From Verrucomicrobiota bacterium (lineage in GTDB: Bacteria > Verrucomicrobiota > Verrucomicrobiia > Limisphaerales > Pedosphaeraceae), in contig JAJPHR010000078.1 in NCBI GenBank assembly GCA_021325145.1, forward strand, positions 1-49,994: 49,994 bases of DNA, given 5' to 3'. The position numbers and the translations under genes are program-made. Under the pieces are notes generated by a model, which worked only from the letters and a program-made list of their open reading frames with translations, was not told the origin of the DNA and ran no database searches. This document shows, piece after piece, positions 34,401 through 42,386 of this stretch; positions within the stretch are counted from its first letter, which is position 1, and each line of letters starts with the position of its first letter.

Positions 34401-35165
34401 TTAAGGATGACCCAATACAAAATCCAGGAGCCCGTCCATGTTGTTTGAAGTTTTGTCGGGCTTAATGCCCAGTTCCTCGACCGGCAGATTAAATCGGTTC
34501 ACCCAATAGGTCGTGTAACCAAAACTCTTTGCGCCGTACGCGTCCCATCCGCCAAAGGCCGCGAACACAATCTCTTCCTTTTTCAAATTCAGCCGTTTCA
34601 TTCCCAATTCGTAGGCGCGAGGGTCTGGTTTGTAGGTGTGATTGGCTTCGGTGCTCAGCAGTTCGTCGAAGAGGTCGGTGATGCCTGCGCCTTCGGCGTT
34701 GTCACGCAGCATTTTCGGACTAAAATTCGCAATGGTGATGATGCGCACGCCAGAGGCTTTCAGCTGGCGCAGCGCAGCCACGGCATCAGGCCATGGTTTC
34801 AAGGTGAGATAGGCGTTCAAGAGCCGTTGTCGCGTTTCAGGAGGCAGATCCAGTTTCATGGCTTCGGCGGTGTAAACCAGGGCGTCTTCGGTCACTTTGA
34901 AGAAATCGGCGTGGCGGTCGGTGATGGCGCGCAGAAAGCCATATTCGAATTGTTTTCCGCGCCACATCCGGGTGAACTCAGCGCCTTTGCCGGGAAAGGC
35001 TTTCTCGACTTCGGGCGTCACTGAATTGGGATCGAAAATGACAAAATAATCGAACGCAATGGCTTTGAAACGCGGCCCCGAATGTTCCTGCGTGTGACCC
35101 AAACCACTCAATGAAATCATAAAAAGCAGGAGGAGAAATTTTTTGGCGGTCGAAAACTTGTTCAT
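34401..35165 (-). CDS. Secreted haloacid dehalogenase-like (HAD type II) hydrolase
   Basis: This 254-residue protein combines a signal peptide (KKFLLLLFMISLSGLGHTQ) with the L-2-haloacid dehalogenase subfamily fold. Motif I is IAFDYFVIFDP, where the nucleophile aspartate is retained but the usual FDxYGTL context is changed. Motif II is IITIANFSPKM, motif III the lysine in TYKPDPRAYELG, and motif IV reads FGGWDAYGAKSFGYTTYWVNR. Subfamily members hydrolyse 2-haloacids, but export and the altered motif I leave the substrate open. The gene lies between the beta-barrel gene and a relic of the barrel's 3' end, and is antiparallel to them, as if inserted there. It is convergent with the barrel gene, 87 bp away. 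Confidence 0.82.
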   Translation of the reverse strand: MNKFSTAKKFLLLLFMISLSGLGHTQEHSGPRFKAIAFDYFVIFDPNSVTPEVEKAFPGKGAEFTRMWRGKQFEYGFLRAITDRHADFFKVTEDALVYTAEAMKLDLPPETRQRLLNAYLTLKPWPDAVAALRQLKASGVRIITIANFSPKMLRDNAEGAGITDLFDELLSTEANHTYKPDPRAYELGMKRLNLKKEEIVFAAFGGWDAYGAKSFGYTTYWVNRFNLPVEELGIKPDKTSNNMDGLLDFVLGHP

Positions 35166-35235
35166 AAAGTGCGCTTCTGAGAATGCTCGAACAAGCAGGA
35201 AGCTAGACCATTCCTCTCAGCAGCGCCAGTGCAGC

Positions 35236-35293
35236 GCAGCTTGATTTCGGCAGTTCGCTCTTGTTCACAATTGGCGTGGGTTACCGGTTCTGA
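35236..35293 (+). pseudogene. Relic of a duplicated beta-barrel gene (3' end only)
   Basis: These bases match 34256-34313, the last 19 codons and stop of the beta-barrel gene, with four mismatches. The frame is kept and translates AQLDFGSSLLFTIGVGYRF, with three replacements relative to the functional copy. Upstream the match stops abruptly. It is best explained as what remains of a tandem duplicate of the barrel gene, cut off by insertion of the HAD gene. Confidence 0.75.
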
Positions 35294-35306
35294 GCCAGCC
35301 TGGATA

Positions 35307-36878
35307 TCATGACTTGGTTGGATCAATCAGTCGGCCAAGGAATAGAATACAGCCGGTGGCATTCTCTCGAATCAAGAAAAGAAAAGGATGGTCCGCGAGA
35401 AATCGGTTGGCCATACCCTTGCTCTTGGCTATGGCCAAAGTCATGGCCGTGGCTTCAGTGCCTTGCTCGTTTACTTCAACGAACGCTTGATGAAGCACAT
35501 CGGAGAGGCACAGGTTCGTGCTGCTTTCCATTCCGGACAAGTCTGCATCGGATGAAAAGAGCTTCGTGAGGCCCAAGCCTTTCAATTCTTTCTTCAGATC
35601 AACGGTCCGGGTAAACGTAAAATGAGGCAACCAGACAACCGTTTCGCCGGCGGAAGTTTCATCCAAAGTTGTCAGCCAGTCTCGCAGATTCTCGCTGGTT
35701 AGCTGCCGTTCCAATTCAGGCAGCGCATCCACCCCGCGTGGCAGCAAGATGACCATTGACACGTCGCGGCCGTAGTAAGGCAACTCCAACAGTTGCAAGG
35801 ATAGATCATTGGTGCACGAAACGTATGACATCTTGAGCGTGGCCTTCTGCCACATCATCGGCACGGTTACCGTTTGATTGGTGGCGATTGAAAACGGCCT
35901 GGGCTGGGTATTGCGGCGCTTAAACCGGCTGGCCCATTCGCCCTTGAAATAAATCGTGTTGCAAAGAGCCAGACGCGTGTCCTGGCCGATCAGGCTTGGA
36001 TTGACAGCACCTTTTAGCCTGCCACGGGATTTGTTTTCAATCCAACCGGCCAGCTCCCGGCAGGCGGCCGGCGCCGAATGTTCGAAATCCACTGGCCGCA
36101 CGTCGGCTCGAAAGTTCGCGTGGATTAAACTAATGAAAGCCGGCGTGACCGCATACTTCTCTTGATACCACAAGGAATTGGCTGGGAGCAGGGAGAGGTG
36201 GTTCCAATGTTGTAGGCTGTTCAAACGGGCAGCCAGTTCGCCGAAGGCCGGAGGGAGGTCGGTCTGCGGCAAGTGGAATTGAAGCACCCCGGCGGCTTCG
36301 CGTTCCGTGGATCCGCGCGCTCCGGCATAGACCATGCCCAGGCCCGTCGAAATGCTGCAGGGGGAGAAAAATAAATTGGCGGGCTGCTCCTTCAGTTGTT
36401 GATACAGGGACAGCGCGAAGGCGTTGTTGTCAGCGGCAAGCACTTTCAAATTCGCAGAAGGCGCAAAAGGAATCTTTTGGTCGAAATAGGAATCACTGAT
36501 TTCCCAAGCCACCCCGCCCAACGCGAGTGCAAACAGTGTTGTGACCACAACCACTTTCTGCCCCTTGGATACGCTATGCCGTGCGAGCTGGATTCGCAGG
36601 CGGTTCCGGATCCAATGGTAAACAAAGGCCCACACCAACACCAGCAGCGCTTCATAGAGCACAAAAAAAGCCACGCTCAAAAATCCGGACTCCACTTCGG
36701 CAGTGGCCATGAACCAGAAAAATGGGAAATGGGTTGCCATTCCGACGTTGTGGAGTTCGATTAGCAGCCAGCCACCCTCGGGTTCTCCCACGCTCGCCGC
36801 GATCAATAGGAACTCAAGCACAATGCCGAAAGTCAAAGCCGAGCCCCATCGCTTCCAGGCATCAGTTGACGATTTCAT
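35307..36878 (-). CDS. Membrane-anchored serpin
   Basis: With the ATG at 36878 the product is 523 residues. The first 125 hold about four membrane segments (near 11-30, 48-60, 66-88 and 108-124). The rest, from about 150, is a complete serpin: NNAFALSLYQQL, NLFFSPCSISTGLGMVYAGARG, LALCNTIYFKGEWASRF and MVILLPRGVDALPELE. The hinge (VNEQGTEATAMT) fits inhibitory serpins, which trap a target protease by loop insertion. Aligning the reactive loop with alpha-1-antitrypsin by its fixed spacing to the HPF block places P1 at K487 and P1' at glycine, so trypsin-like targets are predicted. Topology is inferred: after an even number of segments the serpin lies on the same side as the N-terminus. The gene ends 14 bp after the beta-barrel relic. 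Confidence 0.88.
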   Translation of the reverse strand: MKSSTDAWKRWGSALTFGIVLEFLLIAASVGEPEGGWLLIELHNVGMATHFPFFWFMATAEVESGFLSVAFFVLYEALLVLVWAFVYHWIRNRLRIQLARHSVSKGQKVVVVTTLFALALGGVAWEISDSYFDQKIPFAPSANLKVLAADNNAFALSLYQQLKEQPANLFFSPCSISTGLGMVYAGARGSTEREAAGVLQFHLPQTDLPPAFGELAARLNSLQHWNHLSLLPANSLWYQEKYAVTPAFISLIHANFRADVRPVDFEHSAPAACRELAGWIENKSRGRLKGAVNPSLIGQDTRLALCNTIYFKGEWASRFKRRNTQPRPFSIATNQTVTVPMMWQKATLKMSYVSCTNDLSLQLLELPYYGRDVSMVILLPRGVDALPELERQLTSENLRDWLTTLDETSAGETVVWLPHFTFTRTVDLKKELKGLGLTKLFSSDADLSGMESSTNLCLSDVLHQAFVEVNEQGTEATAMTLAIAKSKGMANRFLADHPFLFLIRENATGCILFLGRLIDPTKS

Positions 36879-37207
36879 GATTGGAAATGGGCCGGTTGCC
36901 CGTTGCAGCACTATTTGTAGTTATGGTCATCGCTCAACCTTGAAGCTGGCGGCCGGCAGATTGGATAGATTGGTGATGCTCCTCCCTTTCCGGTCTCTTG
37001 CTATCCTTTTGACTTCCATGGCGATATCTCCCCGCAAAGCTTCGGCCAACTAAATATGTTCCTACTATATTTTTGCCCTGACGACAATGTTAAATTCCAA
37101 AACGGCAGCGTGACCACGGAACGATTCTGTGGGATGTATCATCCAGGCCAAAATTCCATGTCCGAAAACGGCGAGCATGAATTGCTGGTTCGTTATAGAT
37201 TGACGGT
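36879..37207. other. 329-bp intergenic region between divergent serpin and AlkA genes
   Basis: The stretch must hold promoters for both directions. I see AT-rich sequence around 37060-37075 (ACTATATTTTTG) and TTATAG near 37193, but no hexamer pair at proper spacing and no match to an Ada box. No gene is present. Confidence 0.4.
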
Positions 37208-38656
37208 GTGAATTTGAATGCGGACCAATGTTATCAGGCGGTGCTCACGCGGGATCCCCGTTTCGATGGGCGCTTTTTCGTCGCCGTCAGGACCACTCGT
37301 ATTTACTGCCGGCCGATCTGCCGGGTGAAGACGCCGTTGCGCAAGAATTGCACTTTCTTTCCGTATGCGGCGGAGGCGGAGGTGGCCGGGTATCGTCCGT
37401 GCAAGCTCTGCCGGCCGGAGCTTGCGCCGGGCAACAGCACAATGGAAATCAGCAGCCAACTGGCCCGCGCGGCGGCTTCGTATATCCACCAGGATTTCCT
37501 GGCCGAGCATTCGCTGGAGGAGTTGGCCGGCAAATTGGGGGTTACGGACCGGCAGATGCGCCGGGTGTTTCAGGATGAATTCGGCGTCTCGCCCATCGAT
37601 TATTGGCAAACGCAGCGGCTGCTGCTGGCCAAGCAGCTTCTGACGGATTCGCGCCTGTCTGTCACTTCGGTCGCCCTGGCCAGCGGATTCCAGAGCCTTC
37701 GGCGATTTAACGTCGCGCTCAAGGAGCGTTACCGGATGCCCCCGACCGAACTCCGCAAGCAGCAGAAAACGCAAGCCGCCAAAAACTCTTCCGAATTCTC
37801 ATTTCGGCTTGGCTATCGCCAGCCATTCGATTGGGAACAACTGCTGGGCTTTCTCTCGCGCCGGGCGATACCGCAAGTCGAGATTGTGCAGGACGGAGCT
37901 TATTTTCGGACCGTTCGATTGAGCCGTCAGAACAACGAGTATGCCGGCTTTCTGGAGGTAAGGCATGAGCCGGAGAAACGAATGATCTCCGTGCGTCTTT
38001 CCGACACACTCGTGCCGGTCTGCCCGATGGTGCTGGAGCGGACCAGGCGGCTGTTCGATCTGGAGGGAGATCCGGCCGCCATCGGGGCGGTGCTGGGCCC
38101 GCTGGCCACCGAGCGTCCGGGCCTGCGCGTTCCGGGAAGCTTCGATGGATTCGAGATGTCAGTTCGGGCCATTCTGGGGCAGCAAGTCTCGGTGGCCGCC
38201 GCGCGAACCATGGCCGGCAGGCTGGCGGTTCGTTTTGGCGCTCGCATCAACGTGCCGGTCCCCTCATTGAGCTGTCTCTTTCCCAAGCCCGACCGCATCG
38301 CTCGGGCGACTGTTCAGGAGATTGGCCGGCTGGGAATCACTGGCCAGCGCGCCCGGACCCTGATTGCTTTGGCGCAAGCCGTTGTCAGCGGGGATTTGCG
38401 GCTGGAGCCGGGCGGCCGGGTGGAGGAAACACTGGGGCAGCTCCGCAAAATTCCCGGGGTCGGTGAATGGACTGTTCAATACATCGCGATGCGCGCCCTT
38501 GCCTGGCCCGACGCCTTTCCGCACACGGACTTGGGGCTTCGCAAGGCGCTCGGAGAAAACAACCCGGGGAAAATCCTCGAGCTAACCGAAAAATGGCGTC
38601 CCTGGAGGGCTTATGCCGCCCTCCATCTTTGGTCCACCTTGGAGAAAAAATTATGA
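37208..38656 (+). CDS. alkA: Ada-type regulator fused to DNA-3-methyladenine glycosylase II
   Basis: The start is a GTG (37208) and the product has 482 residues. The N-terminal Ada metal-binding domain keeps four cysteines (C34, C38, C65, C68) in the E. coli Ada pattern; the first would accept methyl groups from phosphotriesters. An AraC-type helix-turn-helix pair follows (about 82-180), then the AlkA N-terminal domain (about 195-285) and the HhH-GPD glycosylase (about 290-480). The last includes PGVGEWTVQYIAMRAL and the catalytic aspartate in FPHTDLGL. The protein would thus sense methylation, activate transcription and excise 3-methyladenine. The methyltransferase domain of Ada is absent but supplied by the next gene, which overlaps by 4 bp (ATGA). 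Self-regulation by the Ada domain is plausible. Confidence 0.93.
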   Translation: MNLNADQCYQAVLTRDPRFDGRFFVAVRTTRIYCRPICRVKTPLRKNCTFFPYAAEAEVAGYRPCKLCRPELAPGNSTMEISSQLARAAASYIHQDFLAEHSLEELAGKLGVTDRQMRRVFQDEFGVSPIDYWQTQRLLLAKQLLTDSRLSVTSVALASGFQSLRRFNVALKERYRMPPTELRKQQKTQAAKNSSEFSFRLGYRQPFDWEQLLGFLSRRAIPQVEIVQDGAYFRTVRLSRQNNEYAGFLEVRHEPEKRMISVRLSDTLVPVCPMVLERTRRLFDLEGDPAAIGAVLGPLATERPGLRVPGSFDGFEMSVRAILGQQVSVAAARTMAGRLAVRFGARINVPVPSLSCLFPKPDRIARATVQEIGRLGITGQRARTLIALAQAVVSGDLRLEPGGRVEETLGQLRKIPGVGEWTVQYIAMRALAWPDAFPHTDLGLRKALGENNPGKILELTEKWRPWRAYAALHLWSTLEKKL

Positions 38657-39162
38657 CATCCACATCCTATTCCATTATCAAAACACCCATGGGCGACCTT
38701 TTGGCGGTCGCCAACGAATCGGAACTGATCGGCCTCTATTTTGATGGCTGTGACCATGTTCCCGCTGCGCGGAGCACCTGGACTCTCAATCCGCAGCATC
38801 CGATTCTTCGGCAGGCCGGGAAACAGCTCCGCGAATTTTTTGAGGGGAAGCGAACGAAATTCTCGCTTCCGCTTCGCTTTGCCGGAACGGATTTTCAAGA
38901 GCGGGTTTGGCGGGAAATTGCGCGCATTCCCTATGGGAAAACCATAAGCTATAGCGAACTGGCGCGAAGAGCAGGCAAACCGCAGGCGATCCGGTCGGCG
39001 GGAGCGAACACCGGCCGAAATCCTCTTTCAATCGTCATTCCCTGCCACCGGGTGGTGGGAAAGGACGGGAGCATTACCGGCTTTGCCGGGGGCTTGGAAT
39101 GGAAACGACATTTGCTCGACCTGGAAAGAAAGGCCAGCCAGGAATTGGGGCAAGCCGCCTGA
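38653..39162 (+). CDS. ogt: Methylated-DNA--protein-cysteine methyltransferase
   Basis: The 169-residue protein starts at the ATG at 38653, which overlaps the stop of the AlkA gene (ATGA). It transfers alkyl groups from O6-alkylguanine to its active cysteine in a suicide reaction. The signature PCHRV is seen in SIVIPCHRVVGKDG, preceded by FQERVWREIARIPYGKTISYSELA and followed by ITGFAGGLEWKRHLLDLE, all standard for Ogt/AGT. The N-terminal domain is short and typical (YSIIKTPMGDLLAVAN). Together with the upstream fusion it restores the whole set of Ada/AlkA functions in one two-gene operon. No gene follows on this strand for 115 bp. Confidence 0.95.
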   Translation: MTSTSYSIIKTPMGDLLAVANESELIGLYFDGCDHVPAARSTWTLNPQHPILRQAGKQLREFFEGKRTKFSLPLRFAGTDFQERVWREIARIPYGKTISYSELARRAGKPQAIRSAGANTGRNPLSIVIPCHRVVGKDGSITGFAGGLEWKRHLLDLERKASQELGQAA

Positions 39163-39240
39163 ACCGGACCATCGCAAACGGCGCCTGCCGATGCGGAATT
39201 GTTAGCGCAGATCGTTTGTTACCGTGCTAAAATGGCGGGG

Positions 39241-39268
39241 TTGAAAGCGCGAGTAAAACGCGCTTCAA
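39241..39268 (+). promoter_or_regulatory. Leader hairpin upstream of the GH30 gene
   Basis: TTGAAAGCGCG and CGCGCTTCAA pair over about 10 bp with one bulged A and a 7-nt loop. The stem ends about 9 bp before the ATG at 39278, so it would cover the ribosome-binding region. No T-run follows, so termination is unlikely. Confidence 0.4.
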
Positions 39269-39277
39269 GACTACGAT

Positions 39278-41269
39278 ATGCGAAATTCGGTACGCGCCTT
39301 GGGCGCTCCCATTCGTGCCGGCAGGTGCTTCGGCTGGGTGCTGGCCGTGTTTCAGGTTGCCTGGTGGTCGCAAGGACAAACGATCACGATTGACACTTCG
39401 CCCGCAGGCCAGCGCCAAACGATCGACGGGTTTGGCACCTGCCTGTCGGGAAACGAGGCGCTGCAGACGTGGTGGAAGAATTTGTACTTTGGCGACTTGC
39501 AGGCGTCGATGCTGCGCATGGACCTCACGCCGGCGTTCAATGCGCCGTACTCGAATAACAGTTACAACTCGCCCAATTACGGCGTTCCTGGTCCGAACGG
39601 CAATTACGTTCGCACGTACACGAACGCGACGACGTACACGAACATCTTCTCCGGACTTCAGGCGCAAATTGCGGTCATGGGGCCGAACATTGATTCCAAC
39701 ATCGCCTACTTCAATTTCGGCGCCGGCGGCCCGCAGGTGGCGGGGTTGACCGCCCAGGCGGGCAAGGCGCTCATCAGCAGTCTGGGTGACTTCAAACTGT
39801 TTGGCTCGCACTGGTCGCCCGCGCCCTGGTTGAAACTGGTTTCCGGGAACAAGTACACGGCGGGAGGCACCGGCCTGCCGGCCAATAACACTCCATTTCC
39901 GTTCATCTGGCTGGGGAATTTTTCCGGCGGCGTTCTGGATACTTCGGGGGTTGTGCGACCGGAGTTCGATGACTCCGCGCTCGGCGGGACCGGGCCGACC
40001 AGCGCGCTGACGCAGTTTGCCCGGTGCACGGCCGCCTATCTGCGCGGTTTCCAGAAGGCGTACGGGGTTTCCTATTATGCAATCAGCATTCAAAATGAAT
40101 TGGACTTCGAAGAGTTTTACAACAGTTGCCTTTATCCGCTGACGCCCGGCTACCTTGCCGCAGTCAAGGCGGTGCGGACGGAATTGGACAAATACCCTGA
40201 CCTGGCGGGGATCAAAATCATGGGGCCGGAGGATGTGCTGGGAGGCGATCCTTACGGCATGTGGCAGTACGGCAGCGGCAGCACGGCCACGGCCAAGAAT
40301 CTGCAATTCCTGCAAGCCGTGGGCGCCGATCCAGTCGCCGCCGCAGCGGAGGCGTTTTTCTGCATTCATGGCTACGCGAGCGATGGCGTTCAAGCCGCCG
40401 GCGCGACGCCGACGGTATGGAATTGGTGGGCCAACGGTTGGGGATCCAGTCCCGCCGCGGGCATCCCGGGCAATGTTCAAGGGTTCACACATTTTGGAAA
40501 AAAATCATGGATGACCGAAACCTCGGGGGAGAATCCTGCCTGGCTGAACCCCACCAACGGATTTCCGGGAAGCGGCGCGTGGAGCATAGCTTTGCGGATT
40601 CAACAGGCGCTCGGAGCTGGCCAGCAAAGCGCGTGGGCTTACTGGCAATTGACCGATGGAAATCCGGTTGGCGCCCAGACGCTAACGGACCAGGCCACCG
40701 CGCAGAACTCGGCCAAGTACGTTGCGGCGAAACATTTCTTCCGCTACATCCTGCCCAACTCGATTTGCGTCAATGCAACCATCAGCGGTTCGACGGCCCT
40801 CAGCGCCAGCGCCTTTTTACACCCAACCAATGGTACGATGACGGTGGTGATCATCAACTCCTCGAACGCCGCGGTGCAGGCAGTGATCAACTCGCCCGCA
40901 ACGCCGGCGGGGATTGGGTCGTGGCAGACTTTCACTTCGAGCAGTGGGAGCTATTGGCAGTCTTCGACCAACCTGATCACGAATGGCACGGCCAACGTCA
41001 GCGTCCCGGGATTTGGAGTGGTGACACTTTATGGCATGATGCCGCCGAAGTTGAGCGCCGCGCCGGCGGCCAATGGGTTGCTGAATCTTCTCTGGCCGCC
41101 CAGCGCCAATGGCTTTTTGCTTCAATGCACGACCAATCTTTCATCCGCTTCCTCCTGGACCAACGTCGCCGGCAGCCAGGTCGCCACCAATGGACTGGCC
41201 TCCGGCCTGGTCAGCGTGACGGTAAGGCAGAATGCCGCGGGCGCTTTCTACCGCCTGACGCAACCGTGA
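39278..41269 (+). CDS. Secreted glycoside hydrolase family 30 enzyme
   Basis: The 663-residue enzyme has an N-terminal secretion signal (GWVLAVFQVAWWSQGQ). The GH30 catalytic barrel starts with the characteristic QTIDGFGTCLSG. The acid/base glutamate is in SIQNELDFEEF (E274) and the nucleophile in WMTETSGEN (E414). SHWSPAPWLK is also typical. A beta-sandwich domain (NGTMTVVIINSS, about 520-590) follows, as in the family. The last 65 residues repeat the FYRL-type module (NGFLLQCTTNLSSASSW, ending FYRLTQP). Family activities include beta-glucosidase, glucuronoxylanase and beta-fucosidase; I cannot choose among them. It stands alone, 115 bp after the alkylation-repair genes, with an unusual hairpin just before the start. 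Confidence 0.9.
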   Translation: MRNSVRALGAPIRAGRCFGWVLAVFQVAWWSQGQTITIDTSPAGQRQTIDGFGTCLSGNEALQTWWKNLYFGDLQASMLRMDLTPAFNAPYSNNSYNSPNYGVPGPNGNYVRTYTNATTYTNIFSGLQAQIAVMGPNIDSNIAYFNFGAGGPQVAGLTAQAGKALISSLGDFKLFGSHWSPAPWLKLVSGNKYTAGGTGLPANNTPFPFIWLGNFSGGVLDTSGVVRPEFDDSALGGTGPTSALTQFARCTAAYLRGFQKAYGVSYYAISIQNELDFEEFYNSCLYPLTPGYLAAVKAVRTELDKYPDLAGIKIMGPEDVLGGDPYGMWQYGSGSTATAKNLQFLQAVGADPVAAAAEAFFCIHGYASDGVQAAGATPTVWNWWANGWGSSPAAGIPGNVQGFTHFGKKSWMTETSGENPAWLNPTNGFPGSGAWSIALRIQQALGAGQQSAWAYWQLTDGNPVGAQTLTDQATAQNSAKYVAAKHFFRYILPNSICVNATISGSTALSASAFLHPTNGTMTVVIINSSNAAVQAVINSPATPAGIGSWQTFTSSSGSYWQSSTNLITNGTANVSVPGFGVVTLYGMMPPKLSAAPAANGLLNLLWPPSANGFLLQCTTNLSSASSWTNVAGSQVATNGLASGLVSVTVRQNAAGAFYRLTQP

Positions 41270-41475
41270 CTTATTGCCTTTGAAGGTCGAGGGTTCGGAA
41301 GCTTAACCTGCCGTTGAAACCGGGGCGTGTGGGTAATTCGAAAGCGGTGAGCGGACTGCCTGGAGAAGTGCGCTCATCTGCGAATGCAAATTGGCAGGCG
41401 CGTTGGACTGGAACAAATTTGGGCTCGCCTCCAGTAACGCCCGAATCGGTTGAGGCCGTTGGCCCGCTTAAGCCA

Positions 41476-42354
41476 TTAGTTTTCCTTCAGAATGGAAACG
41501 AACTGCTTCACCGCCGGGCTGAGCACCTTGTTTTTCTTATAAATGGCGGCGAGCGGACGGTAGTATTCGCCATCTTCCAGTTGCACCTGGGCGAGGGTTT
41601 GTTTGGCCACTTCCTGCAGGACGGTGCCCTGGGGCACGACCGAGATGCCCGCGTCGATTTCCACGGCGCGCTTCACGGTCTCGATGTTGTCGAATTCCAT
41701 GACGTGATGAACTTCCACGCCGCTCTCCTTGAGAATTTTGTCGAGGGCCTTGCGGGTGGGGATGTCCGGCTCGAACCCGATGAATTTCTGGCCCGAAAGG
41801 GATTTGAGTTTCACGCTCTTGGACTTGGCGAACGGATGCTGGGGGTGGCAGATGAGCACCAAAGGATCCCGGCGCAGGGGGACGGTTTCGAGCTTGCTTT
41901 CGCGGGTCGGATAGGCGACGAGCCCCAAATCCACCACATTGCTCAACACGTCGTCATAGACCTGGTTGGCGCGGCGGTATTCCACATGAACATTCACCGT
42001 GGGGTAGCTCTTTAGAAACTTTTTGATGTAGGGCGGCAGGTCGTGCAGGCCGATGCTGTAGATGGTCGCGACCCGGATGGTGCCGGAAATGATGTCCTTG
42101 ATTTCCTGAAGCTTGCTGTGCAGGGAGTCATAATTTTGGATGATCTGCTTGCTGAATTCATAAAGGACCTGGCCTTCACGCGTCAGGCGGAACTTCTTTT
42201 TGCTGCGTTCGATCAACAGCGATTTGAACTGCCGTTCCAGCGAACTGATCTGCTGGCTGACGGCCGATTGAGTAACGTTGTTGATCTGCGCGGCCTTGGT
42301 GAAACTCTCGGTTTCGGCCAGGTCGCAGAAGACCTTGAGGCTTTCGATTTGCAT
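41476..42354 (-). CDS. LysR-type transcriptional regulator
   Basis: The 292-residue protein has the LysR winged helix-turn-helix at the N-terminus (MQIESLKVFCDLAETESFTKAAQINNVTQSAVSQQISSLE, about 1-60) and a periplasmic-binding-like effector domain from about 90. It resembles the CysL/CbbR side of the family, though the inducer cannot be read from the sequence. The DNA-binding domain is unremarkable and the length typical (290-310). The gene lies 32 bp after the kinase-like gene on the same strand and is probably cotranscribed with it. This is unlike the usual LysR pattern of divergence from its target. It could therefore control the purine/cytidine salvage unit. Downstream it is convergent with the GH30 gene, 206 bp away. 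Confidence 0.93.
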   Translation of the reverse strand: MQIESLKVFCDLAETESFTKAAQINNVTQSAVSQQISSLERQFKSLLIERSKKKFRLTREGQVLYEFSKQIIQNYDSLHSKLQEIKDIISGTIRVATIYSIGLHDLPPYIKKFLKSYPTVNVHVEYRRANQVYDDVLSNVVDLGLVAYPTRESKLETVPLRRDPLVLICHPQHPFAKSKSVKLKSLSGQKFIGFEPDIPTRKALDKILKESGVEVHHVMEFDNIETVKRAVEIDAGISVVPQGTVLQEVAKQTLAQVQLEDGEYYRPLAAIYKKNKVLSPAVKQFVSILKEN

Positions 42355-42386
42355 AAGCTAAGGTTATTGAACCCCAAATTGACCCG

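Noticed and set aside
39227..40492. 421-codon open frame antisense to the GH30 gene
   Set aside because: It overlaps the catalytic domain in full and encodes a low-complexity Arg-rich product.
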